This document shows, piece by piece, positions 1-5,890 of a stretch of 7,028 bases of DNA. Location of the stretch: the NCBI GenBank assembly GCA_016932295.1, contig JAFGDC010000052.1, positions 1-7,028 on the forward strand, in the 5' to 3' direction. Every line of letters begins with the position of its first letter. The first letter of the stretch is position 1. The notes beneath the pieces are model-generated. The model had not been told where the DNA came from. It searched no databases and saw only the letters and a program-made list of their open reading frames with translations. Source of the DNA: a candidate division CSSED10-310 bacterium. Its GTDB lineage: Bacteria > CSSED10-310 > JAFGDC01. Position numbers and translations under genes: made by a program.

Positions 1-3000
1 ACGAGAGGCTCAACCACCGAGCCAGGTCACGCACCGCAATGCTGGAGGGCAATGTCTCTATTTCCTCCAAGGCGGTCTGGAAATCCCCTTGTTCGATGGC
101 GAACAGGGTTGCCATGATGCGACTCACACCATGCCCTTCCCCCTCCTCCAATGCGATCCGACGTTGCAATTCCGCAGCCACTTCGGCCGGATCGCCGCTG
201 CCGGTTAAAAGGTGTTCCTTGTAATAGCCCACGGCGCCGGCAAGATCACCATTCAGCAGCAACAACTGTACCCAGTCCACGGCGAACTCGCCCAGGTCCC
301 CCTCGCTCAGGGAGCCAATCGTGGCGCGTGCCTTATCAGGCCTGGCGGCCTGAATGTAGGCCCTGGCCAGCATCAGGCGCAACCCACGCAGCCGCGTGTC
401 CATCGCCGGCAACAGCGTGCCGAACTGCTCATACGCCACAGTCAGGGTGGGTATGAAGCGCTCCAATGGAAGGGGACAACCACGAATGAGATCGACGAGT
501 TCCTGGGCCGTCGCGGCGATCTGCACGCGCGCGCCGGCGCCCGCTTCATAATCCGTTCCGGACTGCGCCATGGCCCGAAGCAGCACCGCGATCGCATCCA
601 TCACCTGCGCCATCCAGCGCCGATCACCGGCGGCCGCCAACAAACGCCTGACATGAGAAAAGAGCAGGTGCAACACCTCGAGCAACTGGCGCCGGTCGGC
701 CTGCATGACGTAACTTGAGAAGCGCAACCTATCCACCGCCTTGAGGAAGAGCGGCACCGGAGTATCCTGCCGGTGGATGTCCTCCAACAAAAGGTTGAAT
801 CGGTTGAATTCGAAATTTTCATCCAGGAGAACCAGCGAACACTCCACCGCCAGTTGAGAATCTTTGTCGCGAATCCTGTCTATGCAGGCGCCCACCAGTT
901 TGCGGACCCGCTGCGGATCGTCCAGATGCACACCACCCAGGCGTTCACACCAAAACTCAGCCCAGAAATGCACATCTGCCTCTGGATCCTTCAGCCGACG
1001 TTCCAGCACCGCCAGCAGAATGGATTCCGGAGCCTCGTACAGATACTCCGTCAGGCGCTCCTTCAAGATGCCGGGCATCTTGTTGCGATGTCGCATGATG
1101 GCTTCCAGGAGTTCCTGGCCGACCCGTTCGGGAAGACCTTCCAGGAGCCACGAACGGAAGCGGCCCTTGACTTTCGGGACGATTTCACCGAACAAGGTAT
1201 CAAAGGATGCCGGATCCTTCAGCAATGCATCCCGCAGCTCCTCCTTATCATGCCAACTGATGTTGCGATCATGAATAACGGAAAGCTTGTCCTCGATGCT
1301 CATGCCGACCGGCCGGTGAATGAACAGCCGATTGAGCTGCGATCTGGCGTCGGTGGTCATGTCCACCTGCGACCAGGTATGGATGCGAGCCCAGGCCGCA
1401 TCATCCAGGTCGTCCACGCGCTTGTTCAGTTCCTTCAAGACCAGTGACCGAGCCTCGTCACCAAGGTCCAGGTAGGCCATGGTCAACGCCGATGCGATGG
1501 TGGCGGCCGCCTGTCCTGCTCCCTCCGCCATGCGCACGACCGCCTGGAAAGAAACCGCACCCCGCATGAGTCCGGCAAGATGCGCATCGTCGCGCATTGC
1601 GACCAGCAACGGCAGCCATCGTTCGCGTTCCGCGGCGGACAATCCCACGGCGCGCTCCCGCACCGCCCGGTCCAATTCCGCTTCGCCCCATTTCACCAAT
1701 TGCGTCGCGGCGGCATGAGCGGTCTTTTCATCAGCCAGGCGTTCGAGCAGAAACGATCTCTGGGTTTCCCCCTTACCCCGACCGGCGAGTTCGATGAGCC
1801 GCATGCCGAAGGGTGACAAGGAATATTCGGCGAGCAACGCCGACAGGGGCAGATCGTCAATCTTTTCGGTCAACCTTTGGAAGACATGGTCCAACGCGTC
1901 CCCATCGAGCAGGTTGAAAACATCCACGAATGATTTGATCCCGAGAGCATCACCATGAGCGATCAGCCAGCGAACAACCACTTCCGTGATACGGGCGACG
2001 AGCTGCGGCGGCCAACTGACAATCACGCTCAACGCCGCCTCCACGGCCGGACCGGATATGGGGTGATCATGGAGATGGCGCACCAGTCCCGCGGCGGTAT
2101 CCGCATCGAAACGAGGGAACGCATTCACCAGGAAGACCACGTCATCGATCTCACCATGCCTGACCATGGCCGCGGCGAGATCGAGACGGCGCTGCTGATC
2201 GAGCATGAGTCGCCAATCGGACAAGAATCGCCGCACCGGCGCCCGTTCCACCATGGTGATCAGGAAACCTACCACCCGGTGATCTGGTTCTCCCTTTTCC
2301 ACCATTCGCGCCAAGGCTTCTTCAAGATCGTCGTCACTCATGGTCGCGACCCGCTGGCCGATGGTCTCCCATGCCGGTTCGGGCAGAATGGTGAGATTAC
2401 ACAACAGGTGGGTCGCATCAACCTTGTTCAATATGACCGATATCAGAAGATCCCGGATCCTGGTGGGAAGATGCTCGCCGCTGGTAAGCAACTCGACGGC
2501 CGTTTCCAGCAGAACCGCTGGCTCGATGGAGTCGATCAAGGGTTCAAGGAACAAGCGCTCGGCCACTTCCTCGTTCAGGTACCACCGCACCATGTAACGG
2601 GCCAGCGCGCGGTCGTTTCCGAGATCGAGTTCACCAACGATGCGGATGGAGACTTCCTCGAATGGACATTCCCTGGCGGTGCGCAGCAGACTGAAACGAA
2701 TGTCGCGGCGGGTTGAGCCGATGAGATGGTTCACCACCGACAGCAACACCTCTTCGTTCTCGTCACGCAGCAGCCGCAGCAGTTGCTCTTCAAAGACTTC
2801 AGGCATGGTCAGCTTCACGCCGGCGATCCCATGCAGCCGAAGGTCCGGCTCGGGATCTTCCAACAGTGCCAGGTACGCCTGTTTGGCGGCGGCTGGATAA
2901 CCAAGCGCAACAAGTTGCTCCAAGGCATCACGGCGGGCGCCGCGACTGTCCGACAGGATTCGACCGGCCAGGCGATGGATTTTTTCCTCAGACTCCCGGG

Positions 3001-3394
3001 CGGCATCCTCAGCCTGCTCTTCCATCTGTTGGAACTCAATCGGTTGCAGGACCTCCGCAACCTCCCGCAAACTCTCGGCCAGCGCCTTGTCATCGGTCAC
3101 GACGATCCGCTCCCGGGATCCCGTGAGGGCCAGCAGTTCACGCGCCGCCGCCACGATTCCGCCGCCGACCATGTGTAACCCGACCCCCTCGACACCTGGA
3201 TCCGCAAGGGGATCTCCTCCCATGCAGCGGGAATCGAACAGGATATGAATCGAGTTTCCCGAAGTGTTGCGATACCGGATCATGCGATTGATCAGGTTAC
3301 TCCGCATCGACGCCCACAGATTGTGCTCCGCTATGACGCTTTCCTCAGCGAAGGTCAGCATGTAGGTATATGCGTCGATCAGCACGGTCTTCAC
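1..3394 (-). CDS. Giant YacP/Rae1-like NYN domain protein with long HEAT/TPR-like helical repeat array (3' end outside window)
   Basis: Translating the minus strand from GTG at 3394 gives 1131 codons without a stop; the frame runs off the left edge, so the protein is longer than seen. Residues ~1-120 resemble the YacP/Rae1-type NYN (PIN-like) RNase domain: strand VLIDAY (4-9), ILFDSR (51-56), a helix ending ARELL (84-88), and strand IVVTDD (97-102). The acidic residues Asp7, Asp54 and Asp101/102 are in place. The usual internal acidic ADE segment aligns with Gly77-79, and the DGYN motif reads DAYT. Residues ~120-145 are a charged, Glu-rich, probably coiled-coil helix. HEAT-like repeats are clear at ~150-240 (ALEQLVALGYPAAAKQAYLA, then LEDPEPDLRLHGIAGVK). 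Diverged helical repeats rich in Leu/Ala continue to ~995, and TPR-like helices occupy ~1000-1115. No signal peptide or membrane segment is seen, so it is probably cytoplasmic. GTG at 3394 was chosen because GAGGAG ends 5 bases upstream; an in-frame TAA lies about 27 bases upstream, and an alternative GTG at 3400 overlaps the Shine-Dalgarno. Existence is near certain, the NYN call moderate, the function unknown. Confidence 0.9.
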   Translation of the reverse strand, partial: MKTVLIDAYTYMLTFAEESVIAEHNLWASMRSNLINRMIRYRNTSGNSIHILFDSRCMGGDPLADPGVEGVGLHMVGGGIVAAARELLALTGSRERIVVTDDKALAESLREVAEVLQPIEFQQMEEQAEDAARESEEKIHRLAGRILSDSRGARRDALEQLVALGYPAAAKQAYLALLEDPEPDLRLHGIAGVKLTMPEVFEEQLLRLLRDENEEVLLSVVNHLIGSTRRDIRFSLLRTARECPFEEVSIRIVGELDLGNDRALARYMVRWYLNEEVAERLFLEPLIDSIEPAVLLETAVELLTSGEHLPTRIRDLLISVILNKVDATHLLCNLTILPEPAWETIGQRVATMSDDDLEEALARMVEKGEPDHRVVGFLITMVERAPVRRFLSDWRLMLDQQRRLDLAAAMVRHGEIDDVVFLVNAFPRFDADTAAGLVRHLHDHPISGPAVEAALSVIVSWPPQLVARITEVVVRWLIAHGDALGIKSFVDVFNLLDGDALDHVFQRLTEKIDDLPLSALLAEYSLSPFGMRLIELAGRGKGETQRSFLLERLADEKTAHAAATQLVKWGEAELDRAVRERAVGLSAAERERWLPLLVAMRDDAHLAGLMRGAVSFQAVVRMAEGAGQAAATIASALTMAYLDLGDEARSLVLKELNKRVDDLDDAAWARIHTWSQVDMTTDARSQLNRLFIHRPVGMSIEDKLSVIHDRNISWHDKEELRDALLKDPASFDTLFGEIVPKVKGRFRSWLLEGLPERVGQELLEAIMRHRNKMPGILKERLTEYLYEAPESILLAVLERRLKDPEADVHFWAEFWCERLGGVHLDDPQRVRKLVGACIDRIRDKDSQLAVECSLVLLDENFEFNRFNLLLEDIHRQDTPVPLFLKAVDRLRFSSYVMQADRRQLLEVLHLLFSHVRRLLAAAGDRRWMAQVMDAIAVLLRAMAQSGTDYEAGAGARVQIAATAQELVDLIRGCPLPLERFIPTLTVAYEQFGTLLPAMDTRLRGLRLMLARAYIQAARPDKARATIGSLSEGDLGEFAVDWVQLLLLNGDLAGAVGYYKEHLLTGSGDPAEVAAELQRRIALEEGEGHGVSRIMATLFAIEQGDFQTALEEIETLPSSIAVRDLARWLSLS

Positions 3395-3399
3395 GATCA

Positions 3400-3405
3400 C
3401 TCCTC
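3400..3405 (-). promoter_or_regulatory. Shine-Dalgarno of the NYN-HEAT gene
   Basis: GAGGAG on the minus strand sits 5 bases before GTG at 3394 and decides that start. The in-frame GTG at 3400-3398 overlaps the motif and could not use it. Confidence 0.7.
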
Positions 3406-3442
3406 GGTTCAGACGGCTTTAAAGGGTAACAGCACATCCTGG

Positions 3443-3471
3443 ATTGTGCAACCATCATTTCACCTGGCCAA
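3443..3471 (-). promoter_or_regulatory. Weak candidate sigma70-type promoter for the NYN-HEAT gene
   Basis: On the minus strand, TTGGCC (3471-3466) and CACAAT (3448-3443) are separated by 17 bases. Each matches the -35 and -10 consensus at four of six positions. Transcription would begin near 3436, giving a leader of about 42 bases before the GTG at 3394. It lies just downstream of the candidate terminator, consistent with the giant gene having its own promoter. Matches of this quality arise often by chance. Confidence 0.25.
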
Positions 3472-3475
3472 CGAG

Positions 3476-3502
3476 AAAAAATAACTAAATTCCAATTAGT
3501 TA
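3476..3502 (-). terminator. Candidate intrinsic terminator after hflX (AT-rich hairpin plus U6)
   Basis: On the minus strand, TAACTAA (3502-3496) and TTAGTTA (3488-3482) form a perfect 7-bp stem with a 7-base loop, followed immediately by six T (3481-3476). Position and U-tract suit a rho-independent terminator closing the mutL-miaA-hflX operon about 120 bases after the hflX stop. The stem holds only one G-C pair, so it would be weak. The same palindrome could instead be an operator for the downstream gene. Confidence 0.35.
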
Positions 3503-3567
3503 AGGACTTTTAGCGAATCAGGCACGATGGTGCGGCGATGCGTTCAGCGCGGCGGACAGAAACGACG

Positions 3568-3597
3568 GGCATGGCAACTGGTTTCGACGACCATGCC
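3568..3597 (-). repeat. GC-rich inverted repeat in the hflX 3' region
   Basis: GGCATGG (3568-3574) and CCATGCC (3591-3597) are perfect 7-base inverted copies separated by 16 bases, beginning 27 bases after the hflX stop. In RNA this would form a stem-loop at the end of the operon transcript. No U-tract follows, so it is not a terminator by itself; it could protect the 3' end, bind a protein, or be chance. The rest of the gap between hflX and the giant gene shows no further convincing gene or RNA. Confidence 0.4.
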
Positions 3598-3623
3598 GTG
3601 ATCCAACCCAGGGGGAACGAACA

Positions 3624-4910
3624 TCAGATGCGCATGATGAGCCCGCCGGTGGCCATCGCCACGAGACGATCCACCTGGTTCCTGGGACATCTTACCGTCA
3701 CGGCGATGCCATCTTCCTGATATTCGTATTCCTGGATTTCACCGAGAGCCCGAATCTCACCAAGGAGGGCTTCCGCGCCGTACTTGACCTTGAGCCGCAA
3801 GCTGGCGATGGTGGATTCGAGTGCGTGATCGAGACTCCTCATGAGTTCTTCCAGCCCATCGCCACGCAGCGCCGAAACAGCCGTTGCGCCAGGGGTTCTT
3901 CGCTGCAAGGACGCGGCCAGTGCGGCGGGATCGTCAGCCAGGTCGATCTTGTTGTACGCCCATACCACCGGTTTCGCGCCCGCGCCAAGTTCCTCCAGCA
4001 CTCCTCGAACCGCCTCCATATGCTGCTCCATGCGGGGATGGCTGGAATCAATCACGTGCAGGAGGAGATCGGACTCGACCACCTCCTCGAGCGTGGCGCG
4101 GAATGCGGAAACCAATTGATGCGGCAGCTTCCTGATAAAACCAACGGTATCGGTGATCAACACGATGCGGCCCGAAGGAAGCGCCAGCCGCCTGGTGAGA
4201 GGATCCAGCGTGGCGAAGAGCTGGTCCTCGACGAAGGTTTCCGCACTCGTCAATCGATTCAGCAACAGGGATTTTCCCGCATTGGTGTACCCCACCATCG
4301 AAATCGCCGCCACCTGCTGGCGCTGCCGTCTCTTCCTGTTCTCTATGCGGCGGTGTTTCACCCGCGAGAGGGACATTTTTACCGCCTGGATCCGCTTGCG
4401 GATAAGCCGGCGGTCGACTTCGAGCTGGGTTTCACCCGGCCCGCGGGTTCCAATTCCGCCTCCCAGCCGTGACAGATGACGCCACATCCCGGCCAGCCGG
4501 GGCAGCAGGTATTCCAGTTGGGCAAGTTCCACTTGCAGTTTACCCTCGTGAGACCGAGCCCGCATCGCGAAGATATCCAGGATCAATCCGGTTCGATCCA
4601 GCACGCGCGTCTCCAATTCTTTCTCGAGGTTGCGCTGCTGAGCCGGGGCCAACTCCTCATCCACCACGATAAGGTCGATGTCATGGTCCCGGCACATTCC
4701 ACCGATTTCCTTGATTTTTCCAGCTCCAATGAGGGTTGCCGGGTGCACTTCGCGGAGCGTGCAGGTCACCGTATGCCGTATCGTGCCACCGGCGGTCAGT
4801 GTCAACTGCGCCAGTTCATCCAACGAATCGGCGGCATCGTGGCCATGATCGCCGGGCATGACCACGCCAACCAGAAGTGCCCGCTCCGCGCTCTTGTTCA
4901 CTCCTGGCAT
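3624..4910 (-). CDS. hflX: Ribosome-associated GTPase HflX
   Basis: HflX is a TRAFAC-class GTPase that binds the 50S subunit and splits stalled or stress-arrested 70S ribosomes. The 428-residue length is typical. The N-terminal HflX domain spans ~1-170, with GAGK (62-65), the conserved VVDEELAPAQQRNLE segment (82-96), LDRTGLILDIFA (104-115) and the glycine-rich GGIGTRGPGETQLE (151-164). A basic helical linker (~170-198) follows. The G domain has G1 GYTNAGKS (207-214), the LFATLD switch I segment (231-236), G3 DTVG (254-257), G4 NKID (320-323) and G5 SAL (346-348). A short C-terminal domain runs ~370-428. All nucleotide-binding motifs look intact. The ATG at 4910 overlaps the miaA stop (TGA at 4900-4898). 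No good Shine-Dalgarno precedes it, and AGGAG occurs only just inside the gene, so translational coupling with miaA is likely. The next in-frame ATG (codon 18) would cut into the conserved ALLVGVV strand and is less likely. It appears to be the last gene of the mutL-miaA-hflX unit. Confidence 0.97.
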   Translation of the reverse strand: MPGVNKSAERALLVGVVMPGDHGHDAADSLDELAQLTLTAGGTIRHTVTCTLREVHPATLIGAGKIKEIGGMCRDHDIDLIVVDEELAPAQQRNLEKELETRVLDRTGLILDIFAMRARSHEGKLQVELAQLEYLLPRLAGMWRHLSRLGGGIGTRGPGETQLEVDRRLIRKRIQAVKMSLSRVKHRRIENRKRRQRQQVAAISMVGYTNAGKSLLLNRLTSAETFVEDQLFATLDPLTRRLALPSGRIVLITDTVGFIRKLPHQLVSAFRATLEEVVESDLLLHVIDSSHPRMEQHMEAVRGVLEELGAGAKPVVWAYNKIDLADDPAALAASLQRRTPGATAVSALRGDGLEELMRSLDHALESTIASLRLKVKYGAEALLGEIRALGEIQEYEYQEDGIAVTVRCPRNQVDRLVAMATGGLIMRI

Positions 4911-5845
4911 TGAACCCGGCTCCGCACCATCGTGATGATCCGTTCCATGGCCGCATCCAGGTCACCCTGTTCATCGAGATCGATCCAGGTTAATCGCGGT
5001 TCCTTCCTGAACCACGTCATCTGCCGTTTGGCGTACCGCCTGGTACCTGTCTTCATGCGCGCCTTGGCCTCCTCCAGGTCGCACTCACCGCGCAGCATCG
5101 CCGCCACCTCACGATACCCCAGACTGCTCATGGCTGGTGCAGCGGGATCGTATCCGCGCGCGAGCAGTCCTTCCACTTCCGCCACCAGTCCCCGTTCGAA
5201 CATCTCATCCACCCGCCGCTCTATCCGCGTCCAGAGCGCCACACGCGGCATTCTCAACCCGAATGACAAGACCTCGTAGCGCCGATCGGGGAATCCATGC
5301 CGCTGTCGCTGTGCACTGGCGGTTTCCCCGGTCAGCATGATAATTTCCAGCGTCCGTATGATTCGGACCAGGTTTGCTGGCATGATCCCCGCGGCGGCAA
5401 CAGGATCCAGCTTCTCCAGCCTGGCGAACAGGCACCCGGGCCGCTCCCGCTCCTCCTTCAACAGCCGCTCCCGAAGCGCCTCATCGGCGGGTGGTGAAGG
5501 GAACAATCCCCCCACCAGGGCGCGGATGTACAGGCCAGTTCCACCGGCAACGATGGGCAGAGATCCACGCTCCAGCACTCGCCCGATCACCTCGTGAGCT
5601 GCGGCGGCATATCGCGCCGCGGAGTATGTCTCAGGAGGATCGGCGACATCCAGCAGATGAAAGGTGACACGCCGCCGATCCTCCGCCGTGGGCTTGCCCG
5701 TGCCAATGTCCAGATGGCGGTAGAGCTGCCGGGAATCGGCGCTGATCACCTCGCCGTTCAACCACTCCGCCAGGCGGACGGCCAGCTCCGTCTTGCCAAT
5801 TGCCGTGGGACCGGCGATGACCACCAGTATGTCGCGGGTGGTCAT
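4898..5845 (-). CDS. miaA: tRNA dimethylallyltransferase MiaA
   Basis: Cytoplasmic enzyme that transfers a dimethylallyl group from dimethylallyl diphosphate to N6 of A37 in tRNAs reading UNN codons, stabilising codon pairing. The 315-residue length is normal for the family. Visible motifs in order: P-loop GPTAIGKT (12-19), SADSRQLY (35-42) with the conserved Asp37, DIGTGKP (46-52), GGTGLY (101-106), the RIIRTLE segment (161-167), SSLGYREV (240-247), and the C-terminal tRNA-binding signature TRRYAKRQMTWFRK (268-281). The ATG at 5845 places the P-loop at the usual distance from the N terminus and is preceded at 6 bases by a G-rich stretch. One small oddity is that the usual PND segment before RIIRTLE reads PAN here (156-158), so the Asp is Asn158. 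The gene follows mutL by 45 bases and its 3' end overlaps hflX by 13 bases, so all three probably form one operon. No hfq lies between miaA and hflX. Confidence 0.97.
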   Translation of the reverse strand: MTTRDILVVIAGPTAIGKTELAVRLAEWLNGEVISADSRQLYRHLDIGTGKPTAEDRRRVTFHLLDVADPPETYSAARYAAAAHEVIGRVLERGSLPIVAGGTGLYIRALVGGLFPSPPADEALRERLLKEERERPGCLFARLEKLDPVAAAGIMPANLVRIIRTLEIIMLTGETASAQRQRHGFPDRRYEVLSFGLRMPRVALWTRIERRVDEMFERGLVAEVEGLLARGYDPAAPAMSSLGYREVAAMLRGECDLEEAKARMKTGTRRYAKRQMTWFRKEPRLTWIDLDEQGDLDAAMERIITMVRSRVQCQE

Positions 5846-5851
5846 CAGGCA

Positions 5852-5857
5852 CCCCCC
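5852..5857 (-). promoter_or_regulatory. G-rich ribosome binding site of miaA
   Basis: A run of six G on the minus strand lies 6 bases before the miaA ATG in the 45-base mutL-miaA gap. It is not a canonical AGGAGG, but its position fits and no better motif is present. Confidence 0.45.
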
Positions 5858-5890
5858 GTCGCGGCGACCGCAGGCCGGTCCGGCGACAAC

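Noticed and set aside
212..718. Plus-strand open frame of 168 codons
   Set aside because: It is antisense to the TPR-like C-terminal part of the giant gene and has a low-complexity Gln/Arg/His composition without any family signature.
773..1447. Plus-strand open frame of 224 codons
   Set aside because: It is antisense to the giant gene, has no domain, and its composition is that of a shadow frame. The minus-strand frame is uninterrupted here and shows amphipathic helical repeats.
1955..2716. Plus-strand open frame of 253 codons
   Set aside because: It lies entirely antisense to the continuous NYN-HEAT frame. Its product is rich in His/Arg/Gln with no recognisable domain, as expected of a shadow of a GC-rich gene.
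1..3394. Possibility that the left half is a non-coding or pseudogene region
   Set aside because: Manual translation of the minus strand gives 1131 consecutive sense codons with protein-like composition and repeat structure, so it is one intact gene truncated only by the window edge.
3421..3450. Alternative promoter pair TTGCAC and TACCCT with a 17-base spacer on the minus strand
   Set aside because: It matches consensus at only three of six positions in each box; the pair at 3471-3443 is better.
3536..3590. A minus-strand ATG frame of about 16 codons with two Cys in the hflX downstream region
   Set aside because: It is too short, lacks a ribosome binding site, and begins inside the inverted repeat.
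3538..3720. Short plus-strand frame of 60 codons over the intergenic gap and hflX 3' end
   Set aside because: It has no Shine-Dalgarno and no family resemblance, and a third of it is antisense to hflX.
3825..4472. Plus-strand open frame of 215 codons
   Set aside because: It is antisense to the HflX G domain, which has all its motifs; no independent evidence supports it.
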